Assembly (NCBI GenBank): GCA_002748355.1
Contig: PDSF01000037.1
Span: forward strand, 1 to 64,000
Length of the DNA: 64,000 nucleotides
Reading direction: 5' to 3'
Origin: Planctomycetota bacterium
GTDB taxonomy: Bacteria > Planctomycetota > UBA1135 > GCA-002748355
Position 1 is the first letter of the stretch; every line of letters starts with the position of its first letter. Of this stretch, positions 15,829 to 23,800 are shown piece by piece. Under the pieces are notes generated by a model that made no database searches, had not been told where the DNA came from, and saw nothing but the letters and a program-made list of their open reading frames with translations. Position numbers and translations under genes: made by a program.

Positions 15829-18519
15829 TCACTTGATCCAGGTGTAGATACTGTCCTCGGGTAAATCGAACTTGATTCTTCCCGCCCGACGAGACAGCGG
15901 TCTTTTCCGCTTACTCTCGTAGCCGTTGCCATCCAAGACAATGGCACGCCGCGCCCCGCTGCGCAGGCTAAGGCTGGCCCGAATACGCCGCACGTTGAGC
16001 GGATATCCTCCCAGCTTGGTGATGCGCCGATAGCCGCCCGACTTCGCGGTCTCAAACCCATAGGGCATATCCTCGGTAGCAGCTTGCACGAGAATGCTCT
16101 TCGAGCTACGCAGCGGCTTGCCGTCCAGGGAAACGACGAGGATGGAGCCATACTCGTTCTGGGACTCCATCCATAGATCCCCCAGCTCAATCCGTCCAGC
16201 CGCAGCGAGGAAGCCAGTCGCCCCCTTCGCTCTTGGGGTGTCGATGGTCAACAGGCCCTTGCCGTAGTTCCAGCGGAGCTCACCGGTCAAGCTGCGAATC
16301 GTCTTGCTCTTCTCGTTGATATAGCGCTTAAGTGGCACGGTCTCGATCGAGGATGCTCCCGAGTGGAAACGCTGTTCGACCGGACCGACGAAGAAAGCAC
16401 GAGGATCTACCCCGTCTGCAGCTCGGGTGCCGCGGCCCTCGCGATCGCCGATCGCCGCCACCCAGAGTGCATCCCTACCGCTTAGCGCATGGATCTTGGT
16501 GCCTTTCAAGGCAAAAGCATCTTTTAGCGACACCTTTTCGACCACAGCCGCTTTCTTCGGCTTTGCGACATCCCCCCTGCGGTACATAAGCGCAGCAGCC
16601 GGGAACTGCCCCAGGATCGTCGGGTTGTTGAGGTCCCAGACCCCCATCGTGGCCTGCCACTGGCTCGTATCGAGGGCAAAGAAACACCAGCCGTCAACGC
16701 CCTGCATACTCCCGTAACTGGCAACAAGCACCGGCCATTCGGCGCGGCGAGCATTTGGGCGCGTCCAGCTGTTCTCAGTAATCATGAACGGATAGCCGGA
16801 GATCAGCGGCGTCGCCAGTGGACTCGGCATCGAGGGTGCCTTCAGCGCCGAAAGCGAGCGGAAGCAGTCACCGACTTCTACGGCATAAAACGCCTGCTGC
16901 GCCTGCTTGCTCGCATAACTGGTCGCAAAGTAGCTGTTACGGAGCACAACGTCGGTCGTCGTATAGCTATAACGCTCGAGTCCGCCCAGCACCCGGTCAT
17001 CAGCCGTCTTCCAGTTCGAGCCGCTGAGCAAGGAGCCGACACCTATCTCATCGCGGAGCATGGCGCTAAAGCGCGCATAGTAGCTCTGCATGGACTCGAA
17101 CATCCACTGCAACTGGTCGGCCGCGCGCTTGGGATTTCGTTGCTGCACCGCCCAGGATTCACCGCCGAGCATACCGGCGCTGTACAGCCCAAGCCGGCCC
17201 TCCCGAGGATGATCGGGGCCATGACGACGGCTACGCCCCCAGGTCCTTAGCCCCTTATCGATGGAGCCATACCTTCGCTTCACCCAAGCCCCGAAGCTCC
17301 GCTCTACCAGAGCACGTTCCGCCGGGTCGAAGTGATCGGGCGCGAAGGTATGGAAGAGCAGGCTCGACTCGTTGTTGATCTCGACGAAGGCCAAGGCTGG
17401 CTCTTCGGCCAGGCTCTTGCCCGTGTGCGGGTTCTTCGGCAGCAAGAGCTTCTTGGCAAAGTCCCGATAGAGATCTTGGAACTCATTGGCAAAGAAGGGC
17501 AGCGCCACCGCGCAGCGCTTCTGCTCGAAACCCGGAATCATCCCCTTGGGCAGCTTATTACTCGTGTGCCAGTAGAGATGGCCGAGGTAGCTGTAGATCC
17601 CCTCCTGCTTCAAGGACGCGACCACGTAGTGCAGACGCTTGAGCTCTGCGGCAAAGTCGGCGTCGCGACCGTCGACGTGCATGTCGAACAAGTTACTGAG
17701 CTGCAGTCGCACCAAGTTGACCCCGTATTTGGCCAAACGCCGGGCCCAGTGGTCGACCTGCGCCTGCTCCATGCTCCGGAGATTTGCCTGCACCATCCAA
17801 AAGCGCAGCGACCTGCCGTCCCCGAGAACGAAGCCATCGCCCTTTCGCCGCACGAAGCCCTTACCGCCAGCGACCTTCTCATTCAGATAGCTCAGGTCAA
17901 TCGGAGAACTCGCGTCGAGAGGATCCTGCTCCGGCTCCCAAGCAAACCACCCCTCCTTGGCCAAGCCGGTCTTTTGCCCGGGCCTTAGCTTGCCACGCGG
18001 CGAAAAGGGTCCATCGATCAGCAAAAAGCAATCGATGCACCCCTTGTTATCCAGCGATTTGATCTCGAAGCGATGCGAGCCCCGCTTCAGCTCCACCGGC
18101 CCCAAGGCCACCCAATTCGCCACCCAATGCTTTTGCAGAAAGGTGCTGTCGAGCAAGGCGATGTTGCGCCCACAGCTGCGCCATTCGCCCTTGCCAAAGC
18201 GCCACTTGAAGGGGCCGTGCTTCCAAAACTTGCGCACATATAGGGAGTAGCTGCCACTCTTCGGCACGGCAAGCTGGTATCGAGCCCAAGCCGGCCCTCC
18301 ATCCTTCGTCTGGCCCAAGGTAAGCCAACGCCCACCCGAGAGCTTGCTCTGCTGCTCGGCATTGAGATGCCCCGGCGTCCCCATATCCATCCTATTGCGA
18401 AGGTTGGTCTCAACCGGGTTCTCCGCCTCCCACCAGACATGTGCTTGCGCCTGCAGCTGGGCCGACGCTACGGCAAAGAGGAGAGAAACGATGGTGTAGC
18501 GAAGCAGGTGTTTCAGCAT
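15829..18519 (-). CDS. Secreted glycoside hydrolase-like protein (clan GH-A type) with N-terminal jelly-roll domain
   Basis: 896 residues with signal peptide (LLRYTIVSLLFAVASAQLQAQA). Residues ~27-170 look like a carbohydrate-binding beta-sandwich (WWEAENPVETN, YQLAVPKSGSYSLYVRKFW, GSHRFEIKSLDNKGC). A TIM-barrel-like region follows, with FWMVQANLRS, ARRLAKYGVNLVRLQLSNL, FVEINNES (~376, candidate acid/base Glu) and FMITENSW (~580, candidate nucleophile Glu). The C-terminal ~200 residues are beta-rich. Polysaccharide-degrading role is inference; exact GH family not identified, and the spacing of the two Glu is longer than in GH5. Opposite in direction to the flagellar genes around it. Confidence 0.7.
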   Translation of the reverse strand: MLKHLLRYTIVSLLFAVASAQLQAQAHVWWEAENPVETNLRNRMDMGTPGHLNAEQQSKLSGGRWLTLGQTKDGGPAWARYQLAVPKSGSYSLYVRKFWKHGPFKWRFGKGEWRSCGRNIALLDSTFLQKHWVANWVALGPVELKRGSHRFEIKSLDNKGCIDCFLLIDGPFSPRGKLRPGQKTGLAKEGWFAWEPEQDPLDASSPIDLSYLNEKVAGGKGFVRRKGDGFVLGDGRSLRFWMVQANLRSMEQAQVDHWARRLAKYGVNLVRLQLSNLFDMHVDGRDADFAAELKRLHYVVASLKQEGIYSYLGHLYWHTSNKLPKGMIPGFEQKRCAVALPFFANEFQDLYRDFAKKLLLPKNPHTGKSLAEEPALAFVEINNESSLLFHTFAPDHFDPAERALVERSFGAWVKRRYGSIDKGLRTWGRSRRHGPDHPREGRLGLYSAGMLGGESWAVQQRNPKRAADQLQWMFESMQSYYARFSAMLRDEIGVGSLLSGSNWKTADDRVLGGLERYSYTTTDVVLRNSYFATSYASKQAQQAFYAVEVGDCFRSLSALKAPSMPSPLATPLISGYPFMITENSWTRPNARRAEWPVLVASYGSMQGVDGWCFFALDTSQWQATMGVWDLNNPTILGQFPAAALMYRRGDVAKPKKAAVVEKVSLKDAFALKGTKIHALSGRDALWVAAIGDREGRGTRAADGVDPRAFFVGPVEQRFHSGASSIETVPLKRYINEKSKTIRSLTGELRWNYGKGLLTIDTPRAKGATGFLAAAGRIELGDLWMESQNEYGSILVVSLDGKPLRSSKSILVQAATEDMPYGFETAKSGGYRRITKLGGYPLNVRRIRASLSLRSGARRAIVLDGNGYESKRKRPLSRRAGRIKFDLPEDSIYTWIK

Positions 18520-18715
18520 GAAAGAGATCTCCCCCGGCTTTAGTCACGAATGCCAAGCTACCAAAAGGGGTAAGGCAAAGGGATTGAGCCTTGGAGGCTT
18601 CTCACCCTTGGGCCTTCTCCTTCCGCTCTGATCGCGACTACAGGCTCCCCCTACGAGCTGCCGATGTAGATCGAAGACCAAGCAGGTTTCCCCCCTGGAG
18701 CAATCACCCGAAGAG

Positions 18716-18958
18716 ATGGAGCAAGGATCACGCAATCTCTGCAGGGCCACAGCGGCCTGGATGTCGGCGGTCAGCTTTTCGCTGATTTACCTCGTCTCAT
18801 TGTTCGTCGGCGCATCCTGGCAGTCGGCGACCATACGCGGCTTGGGCTTTGCTTTTGCCGTCTGGTTCTTGGGGAGGATTCTTCTTCGCCCTCTCGTCGA
18901 CACGGTAATCGACGTTCTGACCGAGACCGAGCGCAAGCGTAGGGAGGCCCAGGAATGA
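18716..18958 (+). CDS. Small two-helix membrane protein coupled to fliA
   Basis: 80 residues, with hydrophobic segments ~15-33 (MSAVSFSLIYLVSLFVGAS) and ~41-57 (GLGFAFAVWFLGRILL), then a charged tail ending TETERKRREAQE. No family recognised. Its stop overlaps the fliA start (ATGA), so it is almost certainly translated with the flagellar sigma factor; a role in flagellar control or assembly is inferred from that coupling only. The 196 bases upstream hold no gene; a short AGCCT/AGGCT hairpin is seen near 18587-18602. Confidence 0.7.
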   Translation: MEQGSRNLCRATAAWMSAVSFSLIYLVSLFVGASWQSATIRGLGFAFAVWFLGRILLRPLVDTVIDVLTETERKRREAQE

Positions 18959-19686
18959 GCTCCTGTGGCTATACGACTTTGCGCAGCAAGGCTGAGCGCG
19001 ACCAATTGATCGAGCAGTATCTCCCATTGGTATCGCACGTTCTCGGTCGACTGAGCTTTGCCCTTCCCCCGGATGTCGAACGTGATGACCTGCACAGCGC
19101 AGGGGTGCTCGGACTGATCCATGCAGCCGAACACTACGACGCAAATCGCGGGGCGAGCTTCAAGACCTTTGCCTATACGGCCATCCGTGGTGCCATCCTC
19201 GATGAGCTGCGGCGTTTGGACCCTGTGCCGCGCACCCAGCGTGAGCGCATCCGCGCCATCGAGGCCGCCGAACGTGAGCTCCACGCCAGGCTCGGCAGAA
19301 CGCCCACCAAGGGGGAGCTACGCCAATACCTGTCGTGGCCAGAGGGAGACTTCGACAAGGCCCTGGCGGCGCTCCATACCGCGCAGGTGCTATCGCTCAA
19401 CACCACCACCGAGGGCGGCGAGGGCGGCGGCATCGAAGCCATCCAATTGGTCGAAGACAGCTTTATCGGTAGACCGGAACTACACGTCGAAACCGAAGAA
19501 GAGATCGCCCGGCTCTCACATGAAATAGGCAAGCTGCCCAAACAATCAGCCCAGGTCATCGTGCTCTACTACTACGAAGGCCTACTTTTGAAGCAGATCG
19601 GGCAGGTCCTCGGAGTCAGCGAGTCCCGCGCTTGCCAAATCCTGAGTAAGTCTCTGGCCCAACTCAAACTCGCAATGTCCGACTGA
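18955..19686 (+). CDS. fliA: Flagellar sigma factor sigma-28 (FliA)
   Basis: RNA polymerase sigma factor for late flagellar genes. 243 residues: region 2 (LIEQYLPLVSHVLGRLSFALP, DLHSAGVLGLIHAAEHYD, FKTFAYTAIRGAILDELR), region 3 (RERIRAIEAAERELHARLGR, PTKGELRQYL), and region 4 with LPKQSAQVIVLYYYEGLLLK followed by QIGQVLGVSESRACQILSKS. Order and length are typical of FliA. The proposed anti-sigma gene flgM lies 1.8 kb downstream on the other strand. Confidence 0.95.
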   Translation: MSSCGYTTLRSKAERDQLIEQYLPLVSHVLGRLSFALPPDVERDDLHSAGVLGLIHAAEHYDANRGASFKTFAYTAIRGAILDELRRLDPVPRTQRERIRAIEAAERELHARLGRTPTKGELRQYLSWPEGDFDKALAALHTAQVLSLNTTTEGGEGGGIEAIQLVEDSFIGRPELHVETEEEIARLSHEIGKLPKQSAQVIVLYYYEGLLLKQIGQVLGVSESRACQILSKSLAQLKLAMSD

Positions 19687-19720
19687 AGCTCACCTGCATC
19701 AAATCTGAAGGAGTTCTGAC

Positions 19721-19996
19721 ATGGAAGCAGGAAGCAGCCCCCTTGATGGCATCAAAAGCATCTTCCGTTTCCCAGAGCGACGCAGGAAGAAGCAACGCGG
19801 CGACGGAAAAGCCTTTCGCCAACAGCTTGCGAAGAGCCAGGAAGACCCGGAGCTCGCCGAAGAAAACGCTATGGAGGCAAACGCCTCAAGCAGCAGCTCG
19901 CCCAAACAGGTCTTCGCGACTCCTGGCAAGAAGCGAATACCGCCAAAGGGCCGAAACGGCGATGGCAAGGGGCTCAAGGTCGACCTGCTTGCTTGA
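19721..19996 (+). CDS. Small basic protein of unknown function, fliA-linked
   Basis: 91 residues, highly charged, predicted mostly disordered (FPERRRKKQRGDGKAFRQQL, a poly-Ser stretch, then KKRIPPKGRNGDGKGLKVDL at the C-terminus). No family recognised. The ATG follows a GAAGGAG ribosome binding site, 34 bases after fliA. Probably part of the fliA transcript. The short repeat of basic residues might bind nucleic acid or an export component; this is speculation. Confidence 0.6.
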   Translation: MEAGSSPLDGIKSIFRFPERRRKKQRGDGKAFRQQLAKSQEDPELAEENAMEANASSSSSPKQVFATPGKKRIPPKGRNGDGKGLKVDLLA

Positions 19997-20008
19997 CGAA
20001 GAGAGGGC

Positions 20009-20248
20009 GTGACTCCCACCACCATGTCGTCAGATCAAGCCCCCCGAGCTCGCCGCATCCGCGCGAGCCAAGTCCGAGTCGAGGACGGGAAAGTCCTGAG
20101 TTCGGCGGCCAGCTGCGATAGCGGCGGCCTTCAACTCCGCCCCATCCTCGAGAACGGCATCGTCCGCCGCATCGAAGTGCTGTGCTCCTGTGGCCAGCAA
20201 ATGACGGTGGTCTGCGTATACCCCGAGGCGGGTGACGAAGGAGAGTAA
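20009..20248 (+). CDS. Small protein of unknown function with CSCG motif
   Basis: 79 residues from GTG 20009; an ATG at 20024 gives 74 residues. The N-terminal third is Arg-rich (RARRIRASQVRVEDGKVL); the C-terminal half has ENGIVRRIEVLCSCGQQMTV followed by VCVYPE. The CxCG pair plus two other Cys could be half of a zinc site. Not recognised. It lies 12 bases after the previous gene and its stop overlaps the next ATG (TAATG), so it is in the fliA-linked operon. Confidence 0.6.
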   Translation: MTPTTMSSDQAPRARRIRASQVRVEDGKVLSSAASCDSGGLQLRPILENGIVRRIEVLCSCGQQMTVVCVYPEAGDEGE

Positions 20249-20766
20249 TGATACGCCAGATCATCAGCGTCTTCGGACTCTCGGTATTGCTCCTGGCCTC
20301 GTGTCAGTCGCCACAGGCTCCCCAACCACAGCCCACAGCCCCCGTGGACACCGGCGAAGAAACGACGGGCCCGTATCTCGAAGAAGGTCCGGCCACAAGG
20401 ATCGACCTCGGCCCTGGCAGCACTTCGCTCCTCGAGCAACTCAAGGACAGCAACGAGCGCAAAGCACGGCTGCAGGAGCAATATGAAGCGCTCAAGAAGA
20501 ACCTTGAGAAAGCCAGAGCCAAGGAAGAGCAGCTAAAGCGGGATCTCGCCAAAGAGAGCAGTGAACGCAAGACCGCTGAAGCCAACCTCAGCAAGACCGC
20601 CAGCAGCCTGCATGACTGCGAGGCTCGCCTCCTCGATCTAGCGATTCAAAAAGCGCAGTGGGAGGAAAAATACCTGCAACTCAAGGTGCAAACGATGCAG
20701 CAGGGAATCGAGGCAAAGATGCAGGATGCCGGTGGTGGCCAGGCCACCGCCGGGCCGGGACGCTGA
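20248..20766 (+). CDS. Coiled-coil lipoprotein
   Basis: 172 residues with a lipoprotein signal (VFGLSVLLLASCQS, lipobox LLAS-C at ~18-19), a Pro/Gln/Thr-rich linker, and a continuous coiled coil from ~60 to ~155 (heptads with LLEQLKDSNERKARLQEQYE, KKNLEKARAKEEQLKRDLA). Predicted to be anchored in the envelope and to span part of the periplasm. No family recognised. TAATG overlap with the gene before it. In a flagellar operon, a scaffold or ring-associated role is conceivable but unproven. Confidence 0.7.
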   Translation: MIRQIISVFGLSVLLLASCQSPQAPQPQPTAPVDTGEETTGPYLEEGPATRIDLGPGSTSLLEQLKDSNERKARLQEQYEALKKNLEKARAKEEQLKRDLAKESSERKTAEANLSKTASSLHDCEARLLDLAIQKAQWEEKYLQLKVQTMQQGIEAKMQDAGGGQATAGPGR

Positions 20767-20776
20767 GCCAAAGCCA

Positions 20777-21412
20777 ATGGCTTCTTTCGCTCCAGCCCTG
20801 GCTCCCATCCTTCTCTTGGGTGCCTGCGCGCTCTTGCCGCAACAAGAGAAACTGCGCCCCGTCGCCATAAACTCCTATCTCGCGGATCCGCGGGACATGA
20901 TCGCGGTGCGCCGCATCGTTGTCCTACCAGTCGCCGGAGAAAACGTTCCGTCGACGCTTCGCAAGCACCTGCAGCACAGCCTCGAGCGCTCGATCGCCGA
21001 GACCCAGCGCTTCCAGGTCGTTCCCCTACCCAACGTCTCCGATAACGACCGAGAATTACTCCGCTCGGAAGCGCGAGGAAAACTCTCCATCGATAGCCTT
21101 GTCTCCCTGGCAAAGCGTTATCAAATCGATGGAGCCGTGCTCTGCCGGGTTCATGCCTTCCAACCGTACAAGCCCCCCATTCTCGGCCTACAGACCCAAC
21201 TGGTCTCCATCCACTCCGGAGATACTGTTTGGGCTGCCGACGCTACCTACGACTCCAGCATCAAACGGGTCCAGCTCGACCTTCGGCATTACTACGAAAC
21301 CGAGCTTGCGGAGACCGAGTCCTTGCACGAATGGGAACTGCTCTGCCTCAGTCCGCGCCTTTACGGAAGCTACGTCGTTCACCGCATCGTGGGGACTCTA
21401 GCAAGCCGTTGA
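20777..21412 (+). CDS. Predicted envelope lipoprotein, CsgG/FlgO-like style
   Basis: From ATG 20777 the protein is 211 residues and begins with a lipobox (LLLG-ACALLPQQEK). The following domain has VRRIVVLPVAGENVPSTLRK, LERSIAETQRFQVVPLPN and KRYQIDGAVLCRVHAFQ, the pattern of small periplasmic/outer-membrane proteins related to CsgG, LPP20 or Vibrio FlgO, in which a beta strand ending in LPV precedes a helix and a second strand ending in VVPL. That resemblance is from pattern only. Last gene of the fliA-linked run; it ends in front of a strong hairpin. Confidence 0.65.
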   Translation: MASFAPALAPILLLGACALLPQQEKLRPVAINSYLADPRDMIAVRRIVVLPVAGENVPSTLRKHLQHSLERSIAETQRFQVVPLPNVSDNDRELLRSEARGKLSIDSLVSLAKRYQIDGAVLCRVHAFQPYKPPILGLQTQLVSIHSGDTVWAADATYDSSIKRVQLDLRHYYETELAETESLHEWELLCLSPRLYGSYVVHRIVGTLASR

Positions 21413-21435
21413 TACCCGGCCTGAAAATGCGAACA

Positions 21436-21465
21436 GCCCGGCTCGATCCAAGAACCGAGCCGGGC
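21436..21465. terminator. Strong bidirectional hairpin between convergent genes
   Basis: Perfect 10-bp arms gcccggctcg (21436-21445) and cgagccgggc (21456-21465) with a 10-base loop, lying 24 bases after the lipoprotein stop on the plus strand and 23 bases after the flgM-like stop on the minus strand. No T-tract, but the position between convergent genes makes a shared terminator the best reading. Confidence 0.7.
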
Positions 21466-21487
21466 CGCCGGATTTGAGTCACCGTTG

Positions 21488-21862
21488 TTATTCGCTGGGC
21501 AAGGCCATCCCATCGAAGCCTTTGTTCCATGAGCTGTGCATACGGCGCGCCACCGTCTCCCTCACCGCAGCTTGCTCATAGTGCCCATTCTCGAGATTCT
21601 TCCGGATCTCGGCCAGACGCTCCGGGTCCAGATCATTGTTCTCTTGCTGCTCCCTGCGCCGCAGCTGCTCAACGAATCCTTCGAGCTCAGCTCTTAGCTC
21701 GATCGCCTCGTGCGAAAACGAGACCGAGTCCTGGGGGTCGAACGAAGATGCCCGCCTAACTCGCAGCTTTCTAGCGTCGAGTATTTTTCCGTCACGCGCC
21801 TGTTCAACCTTGGGGCCTTTGCGCCCTCCAGGCTCGGACGGTTGCAGCCTTCCGATGTTCAT
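21488..21862 (-). CDS. flgM: FlgM-like anti-sigma-28 factor
   Basis: 124 residues. The C-terminal half has LDPERLAEIRKNLENGHYEQ followed by AAVRETVARRM, matching the FlgM helix pattern (ri..ik..l..G.Y.vd...vA..m) that binds sigma-28. The N-terminus (MNIGRLQPSEPGG) is short, polar and disordered, as in FlgM, which is exported through the finished hook-basal body to release the sigma factor. It is somewhat longer than the usual ~90-100 residues. Placed near fliA and in front of the hook operon. An AGGAGC ribosome binding site precedes the ATG. Assignment is from pattern and context. Confidence 0.65.
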   Translation of the reverse strand: MNIGRLQPSEPGGRKGPKVEQARDGKILDARKLRVRRASSFDPQDSVSFSHEAIELRAELEGFVEQLRRREQQENNDLDPERLAEIRKNLENGHYEQAAVRETVARRMHSSWNKGFDGMALPSE

Positions 21863-21881
21863 GTCCCAGCTCCTTTTGAGG

Positions 21882-21913
21882 CTCCGTTCCGGCCGACATC
21901 GGCTGGAACGGAG
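21882..21913. promoter_or_regulatory. 32-bp palindrome in the flgM leader
   Basis: Arms ctccgttcc (21882-21890) and ggaacggag (21905-21913) pair perfectly. Inside, after a possible G-U pair, GCCGA (21892-21896) pairs with TCGGC (21899-21903), leaving a two-base loop. It lies between the sigma-28-like promoter and the ribosome binding site of the flgM-like gene, so it could be an operator or a leader hairpin. Confidence 0.6.
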
Positions 21914-21926
21914 ATCCTCGCTCTAC

Positions 21927-21953
21927 TTTTCGGCTTCTAGCGGCAGCGCTTGA
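21927..21953 (-). promoter_or_regulatory. Sigma-28-type promoter for the flgM-like gene
   Basis: On the minus strand TCAA (21953-21950), 15 bases, then GCCGAAAA (21934-21927). The sigma-28 consensus is TAAA-N15-GCCGATAA, so this differs at two positions. Start of transcription would be near 21920, just before the palindrome. FlgM genes are commonly under sigma-28 control. Confidence 0.5.
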
Positions 21954-22163
21954 GAGCATTTTTCTCGGATGTCGAGAATCGCAACACAGCGTTAAAGCCC
22001 GATGCCATGCCCACATTCCCTGCGGTCAGAGCTGCCGACCATGCGAGTGCTTCCGGCAGTTTTTTCCGGATCCCCTGCCGCTCGCGACCCCACCGATCCC
22101 CTGACAATGGGAAAACCGCTCCAAAGAGGAGCAATAGCGCCCACAGAAGTATTTCTTGAGTTT

Positions 22164-22179
22164 GGCACGGGATCTGTGA
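22164..22179 (+). promoter_or_regulatory. Candidate sigma-54-type promoter before fliK
   Basis: TTTGGCACGGGATCTGTGA carries the -24 element TGGCACG; ten bases after GG (22165-22166) is GT (22177-22178), not the usual GC. The implied start near 22190 falls at the ribosome binding site, so either the leader is very short or this is a decoy. The rest of the 21914-22201 gap shows no convincing gene. Confidence 0.35.
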
Positions 22180-22201
22180 AGGCCCAGCGGAGGACTCACT
22201 G

Positions 22202-23245
22202 GTGCAGATCACCCCATACGGACGCGTCGACGCTCAATTCGACATGCTGTCGAAACTCGGAAAAGTCACGCCCAAACAGCGCAAAGCGATGCCTGTACCC
22301 AGAGATCCTGGTCCACGCACACTCCAATCCGAGCCAAACCAGCAAGGCGTAGAAGAGGATACGAATACGGGCTCGGCCCTAAGCCCCATCGGTCAAGAAG
22401 CGGCAAGCGAGCCCCAGAGCACATCTCGCAGGCCGGCCGGAGCAGAGCAAACGCAAAGCCCTCGGCAAGAGAACCAGGCGCCACAAAACCCCGGCCAAGA
22501 AAGCCCCCTACTTTCGCCACGCCAAAACAAGTCGGAGACAGTCCTCGAAAGCGCCGCCGCTAAAGACCCAGGCTCAGCAACAAACTTCGGGCCCCAGGTG
22601 CAAACAGCGGTCCCCTTAGCGCAAGCAGGGGTGAGTGCGCTCCCAGGCCTAACCGGGCAAATCGCTCTGTCGAAGGCAGGGCAGATCGGCAAGGTCAGCA
22701 ATGGCTCGCCTGTGAGCCCGGCACTAGGCAAATCCCGAGAGCGCCCAGCACAGCAAGCTCCAAAGGCGATTCAAAAGCCGAGCTACGCACCCGCCTCAGA
22801 GAAAGTCCTCGAACTGGCCAGAGAGCAACGCGACTCGATCTTCCGCAGCATTGCCCTCTCCCTAAGCGAAACCGGTGGCAAGGCCCACTTCAGGCTCGAG
22901 CCCGGCGAACTGGGCAGCCTCGGCATCCAGCTCGAACTCAAAGGCGAAAAACTCCGCCTCCACGTTCGTGTCGAGCGCGAAGAGCTGGCCGCAGTAATGC
23001 GCGAGGACCTGAGCAAGCTCCAAACGCAACTCGAAAGCCGCGGGCTAGTCGTTCAGGAAATCGATGTTCAAACGAGCAGTCGGCAGGAACAACAACAAGC
23101 AGCCCTGAGCTTTTCCAATAAACACCGTTCTCCCCCATCGGGAGGAGAAACTGGCACGAATGATGCGTCCGAGGACGCAGACACCGGACTCCTCGGCCGC
23201 AACATCGGGCTGCAGCTGGGAAGCGGTATCGACTTCCTTGCCTGA
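22202..23245 (+). CDS. fliK: Flagellar hook-length control protein FliK
   Basis: 347 residues. The first ~200 are low-complexity, Pro/Gln/Ser-rich and disordered, typical of the ruler part. The C-terminal FliK hook-length domain (~210-310) contains ALSLSETGGKAHFRLEPGEL followed by GSLGIQLELKGEKLRLHV and LSKLQTQLESRGLVVQEIDV, the conserved switch region that acts on FlhB. The start is GTG 22202 after a CGGAGG site. flgD and flgE follow in the conserved order. Confidence 0.88.
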   Translation: MQITPYGRVDAQFDMLSKLGKVTPKQRKAMPVPRDPGPRTLQSEPNQQGVEEDTNTGSALSPIGQEAASEPQSTSRRPAGAEQTQSPRQENQAPQNPGQESPLLSPRQNKSETVLESAAAKDPGSATNFGPQVQTAVPLAQAGVSALPGLTGQIALSKAGQIGKVSNGSPVSPALGKSRERPAQQAPKAIQKPSYAPASEKVLELAREQRDSIFRSIALSLSETGGKAHFRLEPGELGSLGIQLELKGEKLRLHVRVEREELAAVMREDLSKLQTQLESRGLVVQEIDVQTSSRQEQQQAALSFSNKHRSPPSGGETGTNDASEDADTGLLGRNIGLQLGSGIDFLA

Positions 23246-23255
23246 GAAAACCCCC

Positions 23256-23753
23256 ATGACCAGCATCGACGCAGTCAGTAACAAACAGAGCATCTTCGCC
23301 GCCGGCACCAAGAACGGAAAGTTCGGTGACAACCCCTTCCTTCAACTGCTGGTCACCCAACTCCAAGCACAAACCCCTTTGGAGCCGGTCGACAACAACT
23401 CCTTCATGTCACAGCTAAGCCAGCTCTCGACCATGGAAGAACAAAAGGAAATGAACAGCAACCTGATGATGCTCCTGGAGTTCCAGGGGGCATTAGCGCG
23501 GATGCAGGGACTGAGCCAAGGCAGCGAGATGATCGGACGCCAAGTCGACTACGTATCCAGCTCGACAAGCAAGGTCCAATCCGGCGTGGTCGAGTCCGTT
23601 CGGGTAAACGAGAAGGGAAAAATCATCCTGCAAATTGGCAAAGAATCGGTCGAACTCGACTCCGTCGTGGGAGTGCGAAAAGCCAAAGACCAAAACGGCG
23701 AACCAAAACCAACCCAGAAGACTCCCACGAATATCAGTAGTAAGCAGAAGTAA
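23256..23753 (+). CDS. flgD: Flagellar hook-capping protein FlgD
   Basis: Scaffold for hook polymerisation. From ATG 23256 the protein is 165 residues; it contains the conserved N-terminal region GDNPFLQLLVTQLQAQTPLE followed by PVDNNSFMSQLSQLSTMEEQ. The usual C-terminal Ig-like/FlgD tudor part is reduced to ~50 residues (VDYVSSSTSKVQSGVVESVR), so it is a short FlgD. Lies 10 bases after fliK and 47 before flgE. Confidence 0.92.
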   Translation: MTSIDAVSNKQSIFAAGTKNGKFGDNPFLQLLVTQLQAQTPLEPVDNNSFMSQLSQLSTMEEQKEMNSNLMMLLEFQGALARMQGLSQGSEMIGRQVDYVSSSTSKVQSGVVESVRVNEKGKIILQIGKESVELDSVVGVRKAKDQNGEPKPTQKTPTNISSKQK

Positions 23754-23800
23754 GAAAAAGCAACCGAGCACCCGCAGCACAAGACGCATAGAGACGAGAC

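Noticed and set aside
21937..22212. Minus-strand frame of 91 codons with one hydrophobic helix upstream of the flgM-like gene
   Set aside because: No ribosome binding site, no recognisable family, and it covers the candidate promoters of flgM and fliK; kept as non-coding.
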